A program made the position numbers and the translations under genes. A DNA stretch of 64,000 nt from Guillardia theta CCMP2712 (Eukaryota; Cryptophyceae; Pyrenomonadales; Geminigeraceae), in the NCBI RefSeq assembly GCF_000315625.1, contig NW_005434633.1, positions 255,367 through 319,366 of the forward strand. Direction: 5' to 3'. The notes beneath the pieces are model-generated. The model was not told the origin of the DNA, ran no database searches, and saw only the letters and a program-made list of their open reading frames with translations. This document shows, piece by piece, positions 28,168-40,500 of this stretch (position 1 is its first letter; every line of letters begins with the position of its first letter).

Positions 28168-28983
28168 CACTTCCTGCCAACCCGGCGGCCGGCGAATCGG
28201 ATCGTTTCGAGAGTGTGACATGGGCCAAGGACAGGCCAGAACGCCATAGGTGTTTCATAGCACTCCAATTAACTTTCCTATTCAACTCCCTATTCAACCA
28301 CCCCTATTAATCCCAAAAACCTTCCTATTAAACTCCCTAGTAAACCCCCTATCAAACCAAAAACTTCCTATTAACCCTCCAATTAACTTTCCTATTCAAC
28401 TCCCTATTCAACCACCCCTATTAATCCCAAAAACCTTCCTGTTAAAAACTCCCTAGTAAACCCCCTATCAAACCAAAAACTTCCTATTAACCCTCCAATT
28501 AACTTTCCTATTCAACTCCCTATTCAACCACCCCTATTAAAATCCCAAAAACCTTCCTGTTAAAAACTCCCTAGTAAACCCCCTATCAAACCAAAAACTT
28601 CCTATTAACCCTCCAATTAACTTTCCTATTCAACTCCCTATTCAACCACCCCTATTAATCCCAAAAACCTTCCTGTTAAAAACTCCCTAGTAAACCCCCT
28701 ATCAAACCAAAAACTTCCTATTAACCCTCCAATTAACTTTCCTGAGAAACCCCCGGCCGGCCCACCTGTACCCCCTCCCTACTCTTTTTGCCAAGTTTTG
28801 ACGCCTCGGTCTCCTCTCTCAGAGTGAGGTGAGGACTGAAGCATCCCGACTCTCTCTCTAATCTACCTACTGAGACTATAACTTCTATCTCACTTTGTTG
28901 TTGCTCGTCTCTTGCTCTATTGCTCTCAATCTTCGCATCGCTTGACCGACACTGGTGTTTCTCACACTATAACAGACAAGAAA
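28168..28983. other. Intergenic stretch containing the minisatellite
   Basis: Apart from the tandem repeat at 28265-28742, the last 240 bp (28743-28983) lead into the start codon at 28984. They include pyrimidine-rich sequence typical of a 5' leader. No gene seen. Confidence 0.5.
28265..28742. repeat. Four-copy 114-118 bp tandem minisatellite
   Basis: Units start at the word ccaattaactttcc at 28265, 28379, 28495 and 28613, with a partial fifth at 28729. Spacing is 114, 116, 118 and 116 bp. Each unit is made of smaller related words (cctatta / ccctattcaacc / ccctagtaaa) and is almost free of G on this strand. Copies differ by small indels (ccttcctattaaactcc versus ccttcctgttaaaaactcc). Confidence 0.97.
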
Positions 28984-30409
28984 ATGAGTTCACAAAAGCT
29001 TTCTGGAGACATCGTGTACGACACAAAACAAAAACCAGACACAAAACAAAAACCAGTCATTCCAAGAAGATCGAACAAGGAACCGAAGCACAACACCTTC
29101 GCGTCATGTTTCAAGCCTGAAGTACTTACATGTGGAGGGTGCACTCACACGTTGTAATTACTTGGCAGGACATACAAGTAGCACTCCTCGTTCCCCCAAA
29201 TGAAGTCTTCGCCGAAAGTGGAGCTATCAATAGGGCGTTTGTGGAGAGCATTGCCGGGAAGAATGGTTCCAAGGTGAAAATAACGAACAAGTTTCCGGAA
29301 GATCATCCAGCGGAGAGAGTGGAGCGAGTGATGTCCACTCAAGAGACAACACAGGGTGTCTTCGAGAAACTCTCAGTGCATGATCATGCTTTCCTCAAGC
29401 AGATCATCTCTCCCAACGAGACGTTCCTTGCAGAGTTGAAAACTGTTGGCTTCTTAGGCTTTCCCAACACGAACGAAGAGCTTGCTGGCAAAGGAAATGT
29501 CGTCCTGACAGACAAGAACTTGTACTTCTACTGGCACCAAGCCAGGTTTGAGGCGTCTGCCAACGAAAGCATTCAAGGGACCACCTGCTGCTGCTTCCCA
29601 CCAGGATGGTGCGGTTGCCTCGAATGGTGCAGATTTGCTTCGGGAAGCTACTCGCATGTGGGAGTGAGGGAGGCTGAGGACAAGATCACTTCCATCCCCA
29701 TCAGCTACCTCACTCCGGGGGGAGTCAAGTGTGAGCGCTCAGATCGCCTCAAGGTGTCGAGAAAGGTAGAGTTCGGATGGGGACCAAAATGCTGCTTAGA
29801 ATGCTGCACCTGCTGCATCTGCTGCACCTGCTGCACCTGCTGTGACTGCTGTGACTGCTGTGACTGGTGCTTCTATCACGGGAGGATGATCTTCAATTTC
29901 AGCAGCGAGCAGCTGACTGGGGCAACCATAGAGGCGAGGATCATCAAGAACATCGACAATGGCTTAGCCCACGGCGAAAGGGTTTGCGACAGCCGACTTC
30001 GCGTCATAAGCGTAAGATATATGGACCTTGCCAGCAACAAGGTGAAGGCTTGCGGACAACTTGTAATGAACAGATGGTGTGACTGAGAGGGTGAACCAGG
30101 TGAAGGAAGTGAGCTGCATCGTTGATAAAGAAAATGTTTCCCTCGAGGATGTCTACAAGTTTACCGTCGCCGTCAATTCCCATTGCAAGGCCCAAGATTA
30201 CCTCGATATCTTTCGTCAGGTGAAACCTTGTGGGTTTAGGATGGTTTCAAGCTGATGATCTGGTATCGGTGGGGCAACAGACAAACACGATGACCTTCTC
30301 GGACTCAGGGAGACTGCAAGGACTGCGTGACAACATCATGGAGAAGCGCATGATGGCCAACCCTGTGACTGCTTCGTTGAAGTTCTTCTCCAACATTTTG
30401 AGGACCTAA
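28984..30409 (+). CDS. Protein with a Cys-Cys-x repeat tract, unknown
   Basis: 423 residues from four exons in phase 0: 28984-29121, 29169-30041, 30088-30219 and 30281-30409 (stop TAA). ATG 28984 is followed by a polar N-terminus with a duplicated DTKQKP. The middle has a Cys-rich patch (TCCCFPPGWCGC) and then, at about 29791-29872, some eight CC-x units in a row, alternating CC-T, CC-I and CC-D. Such spacing could bind metal or be palmitoylated (inference). Flanking segments look like a globular beta-rich domain (NVVLTDKNLYFYW ... DRLKVSRKVEF) that could be a PH/GRAM-like membrane domain. This is speculative. The third and fourth exons add FTVAV...YLDIFRQ and a short helical tail. Confidence 0.8.
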
Positions 30410-31503
30410 GTTCGCGCAACTTGAAACCAAGCATCTGGGTAGTGACAGACAGGCTAGCAGAGAGATGCTGCCGCTTCTCTGGACATTGCCGATCGACGAC
30501 TGACACTCTAGGCTGAGTGTAGCAGCTCTCAGGCTCGCAGGGGCCTGTGCCAGTAGTGCATGTTTCAAGGGCGCATGATCATTAAAGTTTAAAAAGGTCA
30601 CAGCGCTTGCTTGCCATGTTCGCGCCAGTACTAGCCTCGGCCATTCGCTGTGCAAGTTGAGTGCGATTGAAAACCGTACCAGCAGGGAGGGGTAGGGGTG
30701 GGTAGGGGTAGTAGAATTTCATAGTCGGGGTGGGGTAGTGACAACCGGACACCCTCCGATGGTGAGAGGTGATCTGTTTGATTCAAATCAGTGCAGCCAA
30801 GAAAACTTGAGTGAAATCTGTACTATTGTAGTGGATGAATCGGTTTTATTCGATACATTGCAGGCAGGTATTCGAACCAAATCGTGCTGTGACTGGTCCT
30901 CTAGTAGGTGGGGAGTCTGTCTGGCGCCTGCAGGAATGGGTTTTCTGATACAATCTGATGGTGGGGTAGTGACAAGAGGGGGTACCAAAAACCACAGGAT
31001 GGCTTTGCAAGGGTAGGGTGTAAGGTTGTAGGAAATGTCTATGCACGAAGGGGGTACAAATGATAATTCATGACGCACAATATGTTCCGCAATGTTGGAT
31101 TTCATTTGAGTAGAAGCTCCGGCCCGTCACGCCCGTTGCCACGCTTTGATTGACAAGCAAGTTAACGTAAAAAAAAGTCAAAAAAAGTCAAAATTCGTTT
31201 CATTCCGTTACCAGGATCGGGGATAACAAAGAAAAGCCTCGATTCGGGGGTGGGGTACCTTATTTATTTATGGTAGTTGATTTGGATAGGACTCCTCTAG
31301 AGGGACCTCTAGGGAGTCACCCTACCTACTAGATTCGATCACACCCACCCTGGCTTTGCACATATGCATGTATGAAATGTACCGGTACTATCACCCCACC
31401 CCCCTCACGTTACCAAATGGATTACCCACCCACCCTCTGATTCTAAGCTCAAAACCCTTTCTCCTTCATTCCCCCCACCCCCCAACCCGCCATTTTTTCT
31501 GCC
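30410..31503. other. Intergenic region upstream of the giant gene
   Basis: 1.1 kb with no convincing gene. It contains G-rich tracts with repeated ggggtagg words (about 30685-30745, again near 30960 as ggggtagtgacaa and near 31245). There is a duplicated aaaaaagtc (about 31170-31190) and a C-run stretch just before the start (about 31395-31490). It probably contains the promoter and 5' leader of the giant gene, and possibly a non-coding first exon. Confidence 0.45.
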
Positions 31504-34500
31504 ATGGCTCATCAAGATCGCAATGGCGACGAGGAGTCTGCGACTCGACATCCCCTCCTCCCCTCCCTCTCTTCCTACTCTCGCTCAGTTTCTCCTCCTC
31601 CCAGCTCATACAGTGCACATTGCTCTTTCTTCCCATCTCTACTATGTACGCCAAGGAACTTGAAACTGATTTTTTCAGACCTCCGTAAAAAGTCCGTAGC
31701 AGGATCTTTCCTGAAATTTCCTGCTTCCTGTGCAATATCGTTTCAGAACTCGTATCTGCACAGATGTGCTAAAGGCAAATATTGCAAAATCTCGACAGGA
31801 TCGATCCTGTTCTTTTTGTTGCTGATGGTTGAAATTGTTGGCGGCAGTTTTGCTTCTACTTCCGTTGTGAAACAGCCCTCGGGTGGAAATGCGTCTGATG
31901 TTCTAGGATCGTTTGAATTGAGCGTAAGCGCCGAACTGTTTCAAAAAAAAAATCTCACAATCAGAGCACAGCTCTTCAAAAACAGTGAACCAGCAAGTTT
32001 GTTGAAGGGAAATCGAGAAATTCTACTCACGAGTCAAAACGTGACATTCACCGATCTTGTCGTTTATTTCAACGATGGATCAAAGTTTTCGCTCAAATTC
32101 TTTGCCATGAATTGCTCATCAGTTGTTCTGATAGCAGAAAGCAACCTTTTCAGTATCCTTCCCGGGTACCTAGAATTAGTCGAAGCACCCCATGTCGTGA
32201 TTATTGGACTGCCATTCGATCTTGCTGTAGGTACATATGACAAAGCGAATCGATTACTGCACTACTCTACAAACACTCGAATGACACTAGATCTCAACGA
32301 TAGTGATGGCGGATTTCTGGGTTGCCTCGAATTAGAAGGAAACTGTTTGGAAAGTTACACGATTGCCGGGATTGCAAAATTTTCTGGATTGATCGTCTAC
32401 GGTCAATGGGACAACAGATCCTCTATTTCAATACTAGTATGGCATGAAGACAATGTTTCCTCTCTATACATTCAACTAAATTTCTCTCTGCACAATTGTT
32501 CGTTCCACGTCTGTCCTCCAGGTCAGTATTTCGAAACTCATTCGCAATTGGAAAGTTCAATCCTATCTGGATCCTGCATCATTTGTCCAGCAGGTTCAAT
32601 TTGTCCAGAAAATTCTACTGTCGTGATACCATGTCCAAGTGGAACTTTCTCTCCAAACGAAGCTGAGTTTGACTTCCAAGCTTGCATTAGATGTTTGGAT
32701 GGAACCTACTCAATTGCAGGTTCCACATCCTGCTCTGTTTGCGAGGCTGGTCACTTTTGCAAGGATGGAGTAAGGAAGAGATGCTCATTGGGAACGTTTT
32801 CTTTCAATAATTCTGTGTCATGCCAACCCTGTCCCCCTGGTCATTTTTGTGCTAGCTCAGCAATCCAGCCGATGCTGTGTTCCTCAGGACAATTTTCGTC
32901 TGGAAATCAATCAGAGTGTCTAGATTGTCCGTGGGGTACGTATTCTGAAGGTGGCTCGTCAGCCTGCCACTTTTGTCCCCTTGGACAATTCTTTGACCAA
33001 TCTTCCTGCAGTGAGTGTGCGGTTGGTCATTTCTGCAATGGAATTGAAAAGATTCAATGTCCAGTAGATCATTATGCGAATGGCACTCACGCCACAACAT
33101 GTCTGCAATGTGAGAATGGGACTTTTTCATCATGCGGATCTTCAGCATGCAGCGCTTGCACGGATGGCAGTGACCCAGACTACAGGTGCACGATTTGCAG
33201 ACCAGGTTACTTTTCAAGTGACGGCAAGCCTCCTTGCGAACCCTGCCCAGCTGGTTTTGCTTGTCCAAATACAACTACAGTCGTTTCATGTCCAGAGGGG
33301 TATGTTTCCTCTTCCATGTCAGTTTCCTGTACTCCCTGCCCTCGGGGATCAGCTTGCCCAAATGTCAGTTCTATTGATACAATTCAGCCTTGTCTGGATG
33401 GTTCTTTCTCCCTAGGTGTCTCATCGACCTGTTCACTGTGCCCAGCAGGTTTTGCTTGTGAATATAGAGGTAATGTGCCTGCAAGATGTGCAGCTGGGAC
33501 TTGGTCCCGTGAAGGACAAACGACATGTGCCATATGCCCCATGGGATTTTTCTGTGACCTTCTTCACTTAGAACCAACTCCTTGCCCTCCTGGAACATAT
33601 TCCAATATCTCAGGACAGAAATCTGGAAGTCATTGCAGGATTTGCGACGCTGGAAAATATTTTCCTGCTTACAATGCAACCACTTGCATATCTTGTCCAT
33701 CAGGATATAGTTGCCCAACGGCAACAGCTGTAGGATCAAGCTGTGCAAGTGGACAGTTTTCTGTGATTGGTCAGGGGATTTGCCTGCAGTGTCCTGCGGG
33801 CTACAAATGTCCCTCGTCAGATCTGCTTCCGGTACAATGTGAAGAGGGTTACTTCTCTGCTGAAGGCGAAATATATTGTCATATTTGCCCATCTGGATTC
33901 TCGTGCAATCCTGTATTTCCAAGTGCAGGACCGATTCCATGTCCAACAGGCACATTTTCTTTTTCAGGAAGTACTGTTTGCGAGGACTGTCCACCCGGCT
34001 ACTATACAAGTATTGCATCAAATTGCTCAGAGCACGGTCAAGGAGCATCGAATTGCACTATTTGTCCTCCTGGTCACTACTGCGCGAATCATTCATTGCC
34101 AGCACGTTGCCCCCCTGGGAAATATGCACAAGGAGGTGAGCAGACATGCTCAGAGTGCATTGCCGGCTTTTTCTCTCAAGAGGCTGCAGAGAACTGCACT
34201 CCATGTCCAGCTGGAGAATACTGCTTCTCAACGAATTTACTGCCTGAACCTTGCCCTCCTGGCACATTCAGCGAAGCTCTCGCCACCGCTTGTCGAGACT
34301 GTCCGCCAGGTCAATATTCCGTTACGAATTCTTCAAGCTGCAATTTTTGTGAACCAGGCAAGTTCTGTATCAATAGGTTACCACCCCAGAATTGCTCTGC
34401 TGGGTATTTTTCAGATTACGGACAAACCAACTGTACGGAGTGTCCAGCCGGGCAATACTCTGTATCTGGAGCCTCATCATGTGAAAGATGTCCTGCCGGT

Positions 34501-37500
34501 TTCTATTGCCCTGGAATTTGCGACTCTCCGGTTGCTTTTCCTCTACCTTGCGAGGCAGGATACTTCTCTGAATCTGGTTCCAGTACATGTCTGCTATGCC
34601 AACCTGGTCGTTTTTCGAATAGCAAGGCCAGTACATGTGAGACTTGTCCACCTGGCAGCTTCTGTATTGATGGGAGATCACTAGCGTGTCCCTATGGAAC
34701 CTTCTGCGAAGGAAATTGCTCCTCTTGCAATGTGTGCCCTCACGGAAAGTACATGCCACAAACTGGAAGTGCGGAATGTTTAGATTGCCCGATTGGAAGC
34801 TACTGTCCCAATGCATCAACTATTTGGCCTTTGAGTTGCCCTGCAGGGTACTACTCTGATCAAGGACAACAGGCATGCAATGCATGCGATGGTGGAACGT
34901 TTTCAAGTCAAGGGTCATCATCTTGCCACCAGTGCCCTGCTGGATACTTCTGTACACAAGCGTCCACGTATCCTTCAATCTGCTCTCCGGGCACATTCTC
35001 ATTGAACTCCTCGTCACATTGTCTCAATTGCGAACCTGGCTCTTTCTCAGATTCTGGTTGGGCGTATTGTGAAACATGTCCGGCAGGAATGCAATGCTAC
35101 AATCAGCAACATCCAGTACAGTGTAACCCGGGAACTTTTTCTGTTGGAAATCAAAGTCAATGCAAGCTTTGTCCAGATGGAACGTTTTCGGATGTGCATG
35201 CTTCCACATCGTGCATCGATTGTCCAAACGGACATAAGTGCTCGCGGGGCAATTTGAATCCTGAGCCTTGTGAGGATGGGAAATTTGCCCCCAATCGCTC
35301 CAGTGTCTGCTATACCTGTGCGGGAGGAACATACAATGCACGAATTGCACAAGAAGCATGCGATGTTTGTCCTGGAGGGTTCAGTTGCCCTCCCGGCTCC
35401 ACCGCGCCTGAACCATGTGCACCAGGGTGGTATTCTGTAGAAAATGCTGCAGCATGCTCTAGATGTGCGCAAGGGACCTACTCCTCTCTCGTGAGTACTT
35501 CTTGTTCGACATGCCCAGCTGGAATGTTCTGTCCTTTCGGTCTTGGTCCATTTGGATGTCCTCCTGGTTACTATTCCAATGGTTCGTCTACTTCATGCCA
35601 CGTGTGTCCGAGGGGCACGTTTTGTGAAGCAGGCTCTGATCTGCCTAAACTATGTCCCGCCGGTGAGTTCTGTGACAATATTCCCCAGTCATGTCCGCAA
35701 GGCTTCTATTCTTCGGCAGGCAGTGTGGATTGTACGCCATGCCCAGCTGGATACTATTGTCCCTCCACAGCTCTGCTGCCCATTCCTTGTGATCTCGGCT
35801 CGTTTTCTCCCGGTCTACAAACATCCTGCACTACATGCCCGGCTGGATTTTTTTGCTGTTCAAAAAATTGCACATTTTGCGATTCGAATGTATCCATGTT
35901 TACCCCACAGGATGTCTCGCCATATCAAGTCTCATTGTTACAATCATTTGATTTCAAGTACGTCAAGTGTTGGGATCGTTGCAGGCCTGGTACATACTCT
36001 TTGGGTAATCAAAGTGCATGCTTGGACTGCCCTGCTGGAATGGAATGTGCGGATGCAGCAAAATCTCCAGTCCTATGTCCAGATGGAAAGTTTTCAATGG
36101 GTCAAATGTCGAGATGTTTGACATGCCCACCTGGGTACGAGTGCAAAACAAAGATTTTGAATCCTACTATCTGTCCCATCGGCACATACTCACCAGGTCA
36201 GACGACAAGCTGCATTGTTTGCCCCTTCGGATCACAGTGCGATAATTACGGAATGTCTTACCCGGCTCGTTGTCCAGCTGGATTCTACAACTTGAATCCG
36301 AATAGCACTTGTACGATTTGCCCGCCAGGATATTTTTGTCCAACACCAGATTCGCGTCCGCAGGAGTGTCCAGATGGCTTTTGGGCTAACGCAGGTTCTT
36401 TGAAATGTACATCCTGTCAGGCGGGTTTCTATTGTCCATACAAAGAGTTGAACATTATGATCGCATGTGTTGAAGGTTCTTACTCATACGCTGGCCAGAG
36501 CCAATGTACCCCTTGCCCCGCCGGTTTCAAATGTCCAACAAGTTTGCCTGAGCCAATTGCATGCCCTCCAAATACATACTCAACAGGTTGGCAGAGCGAT
36601 TGCTATGCATGTCCTCCAGGATTCTTATGTTTAAATACATCATCCAATCCCATCCCATGTCTCAATGGAACATATCGGGTGGGATCAGGAGATAGTTGTT
36701 TGACATGCCCTCCAGGCTTTGAGTGCCCCTTTACTTTCAGATCTCCCGCACCTTGCTCCGTGGGATATTGGAGCTCTGGCAGTTTCACGGCATGTCAACC
36801 ATGTGACGCTGGTTTCCACTGCACTTTCCCAGCATCTCAGCCAAATGCTGACAAGGACCTTTGCCCCCCAGGGGGTTATTGCCCTGCAGGTTCTATTTTC
36901 ACTCCCTGTCCCGCCGGTACTTTCAATGAATTTCCTGGATCTAGAAGCATTGTCTTCTGCACCCCTTGCCCCCAGGGTTATTTTTGTCCCAGCGGAACGG
37001 TTTCCTACCATCAGAACATTTGTCCCAAAGGCCATGTTTGTCCAAATGCGACATCCTATGGAACACAATATCCTTGTCCTGCTGGTACTTTCAATGATGA
37101 AATTGGAAGTTTCTCGTACACTTCTTGCAAGACGTGCAGCGCTGGTTATTACTGTGCCGGCGCCTCTGAGATGGAATCATACCTGTGTCCGCAGGGAAGC
37201 TATTGCCCAAATGGAACCTCTTACCCAGTTCCTTGTCCAGCTGGAACCTTCCTGGACTCCAATGGAATGTCTTCTGTGACAGCATGCAAGACTTGTACAA
37301 TAGGTCATTTCTGTGTTGCAGGAAGTGGATCTGCAGCTCCTTGCCCGTTAGGGACTTTCTCACCTGCTGCTGGGAACTCGCAACAAGGTCAGTGTACGCT
37401 CTGTACAGCCGGGATGGCATGTCCGCGAGGAGCGCTGACTGCTCCGCTGGAGAATTGTGAGCTCGGTCACTATTGTCCTTCTGGTACCATCTACCCCACG

Positions 37501-40500
37501 CAGTATCCATGCGATGCTGGCAGAATGAATTTGAACTCCACAGATTTAGAGCAACGTTCTGACTGTGATGTTTGCCCTGAGAGATTCGCTTGTCAAACCG
37601 GAACGGGACATAGCAGCGCACCAATACAGAAATGTTCTCGAGGACACTTCTGTCCAGCTGGGACCAGCTTCCCAACTCAATATCCTTGTCCGCCAGGAAC
37701 ATTCACGGAAAGTAATGAGTTGGCCAGCGCTGCGGAGTGCACGGCTTGTCCTCCTGGGTTTTACTGCCTAGGTGGGGAGGCAAAGGTGAGTGGGCAATGC
37801 CCTACAGGATACTACTGCCCGACCAACACCGAGAGCAGCTTTCAATTTCCATGTCCTGCTGGCACTTACAACAGTCAGGTCGGCATCACATCAGTGGAAG
37901 GCTGTTTGGAGTGTCCTCCAGGAAATTTCTGCCTCCAGGGATCTTCGTTTGCGATTCCTTGCTTCGCAGGAACATATTCAAGCTCAAACAGAACTGAGTC
38001 AGCAGGAATTTCCAGCAGCAAGACGATGACTGTATCACCTTCCACCTTTCCATCATGTACTACATGTCCTGGCGGTTCCTTTTGTCCACGAGCAGAAATG
38101 ACTGAACCTATGCCCTGTGGACCTGGTCGCTTCTCGGATCTCGGACAAACGTCATGCGAGCTGTGTCCGGCTGGTCGTTTCTGTGAAACAATGTGGAACA
38201 ACTCAGCTGACCAGCTGGATACGAAGCAATGTCCAGCTGGTCTGTTTTGCCCTGTTGGGACCGCAATATTTCCCCAGTTCATACTTAATAATTGCAGCGG
38301 AGGAAATTATTGTCCCCGAGGGACGCCAATTCCAATTCCATGTCCTGAAGGCACTTTCATGAGCAACAAGGGAGCTAAAAACGTGACTGATTGCCAAGTC
38401 TGCCCGCAAGGATATTTCTGTCCTTTGGGTTCCAGTGCATGGAAGTATAACCTTTGTGCTCCGGGCCATTACTGCCCGGCCGGTTCCTCAAATTCCTTTC
38501 AAGAGCCCTGCCCGGGTGGGACTTATCGCTCCGAGCCTGCGGGAACTGACAGGTCAGACTGTGCCCTCTGCACAGCTGGTCTGTTTTGCCCGGAAGGGAG
38601 CTCCATGGGAGACGAATGCCCTATTGGAGCGTTTTGTCCCGAAGGAAGCGCAGTGCCTGAATTGTGTCCTCAGGGTACGTTTGGAGACTATCCCAGTCTT
38701 CAAAACCTTTCGATGTGCACTCCATGCCTACCAGGAAGGTTTTGCGATCAACCAGGGCTGATAGAACCAAACGGAGTTTGCTCTGCTGGTTATTACTGTC
38801 CCGTGGGATCTTCGTCGGCTACACCTTTGAACTTTTCTTGCCTTGAGGGTGGATACTGCCCCGAGGGTGTAGCTTACCCTATTGCGTGCCCGCCTGGTAC
38901 TTACAATCCTGCCATTTCGTCGAAACGGCTTCTTGATTGTCTCTCTTGTCCGCCTGGTATGTACTGTGACGGTGAGAGAAACGAGCAGCCCGACGGCTAT
39001 TGCAAGGCTGGCTTTTTCTGTACTGAAGGATCTAGCACTCCTGTACCATTTGAATCTAGCTCTGGAGATATTTGTCCGATGGGACACTTTTGCCCTGAAG
39101 GATCGCACGTACCCTTACCCTGCGCGCCTGGTTCTTTTGCTGCTCGGGTAGGGCAGGAACAGTGTACCCCATGTCCAGCGGGATATGTTTGTGCAGGGTA
39201 TCAGCAAGTTTCCCCACGATCGTGTCCTGTTGCACATTACTGTACAGCAAATTCATCAACACCTGTACCGTGTCCAGCTGGATCTTACAGCAACAGAACT
39301 GAGTTGACATCTGAATCCGAGTGTTCATTATGCCCACCAGGATTCGCTTGTACAATTGAAGGGTTACAAGCTCCAGATGTGGTTTGCAACCAATCATGGT
39401 ATTGTCAATCAGGTGCAATCTTTCCGTGGGGTAAATATGACACTTTGACGTCGACTGGCCGTCATTTAGTAGAAGCATGTCCAGCAGGGCACTACTGCGT
39501 CACCGGAGCCAGCGTCCCAACGCCTTGTCCTCCGGGGACATACTGCGAGGGCGGGGACGCACAGCCGGTACCATGCCCAGCGGGGACATACAACATGGAG
39601 GAGATGCAGACGAGCTGCAGGGCGTGTCCGGCAGGGTACCTGTGCTATCCGGGGGGAGTGGTGGACTACTCGAAAGGCAGCTACTATGCTGCAGAGGGCT
39701 TGTATGAATGCGCAGATCCGAGCGGAGGCATCTTCATAGGTCAGGATACGCTTCTAGAGGGCGATCTGGGTAACGTGCACACAAGCGTAGACATGATGGG
39801 GTACCTGATTGTCAGCGGCAGCTTGCGGACTGCAGCTACCGGAGTCGGGAAGTATGACGTGTTCGTGTCGAAGCTCGACATGGGAGGGAAGCTTCTTTGG
39901 ACGACCCTGATAGGCACACCCGACGACGACAGGGCAGAGGGGATGACGGTAGGGGAGGACGGGAGCGTCTACGTGATGACAGGCAGCTCGGGAGGCTCAT
40001 TCCTGACGAGGGTCGGGGGATGCGGGAGAGAGGAGTGGAGGATACCGATGGGAGCAGATGCTGGGCCAGGGACGGCAGCGCATCTGACGCATCAGGGCGA
40101 CAAGGTGTACGCGTCATGGACGGACATGGAGAACAGGTCAAGGCTGGTGCAAGTTGGGGTGAATGGGAGTGTGTACTGGAATCGATCTTTGGGGGGGAAT
40201 CAAAGCTTTGTGCGAGGGGTTGTGTGTGACGGAGAGGGAGCGATCTATGTTGTTAGGGAGATTTCTAATGGAACTGGTGTTTTCCCTTTGATTGGCAATA
40301 AGGTTTCTGTTTCCAAATATGATTTTAATGGCGATTATGTGTGGAATACCTTTTTGGCATTGAGGAGTTTAGCTCTGTACAATCATTTCTCATGGATCCA
40401 TGATACATTGATGTTCGTTGGAAGTTTTCTAGTTCCGATTGATATCTCCAACCTTGACACCAAGGATATAGTTGTGAATGTATCACAGCTCGGCGATGTG

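Noticed and set aside
28265-28742. CRISPR-like array
   Set aside because: Units are directly adjacent with no unique spacers, and the genome is eukaryotic with spliced genes.
30738-31016. Open frame of 92 residues upstream of the giant gene
   Set aside because: Starts within a G-rich repeat-like stretch, has no domain and is overlapped by equally long antisense frames.
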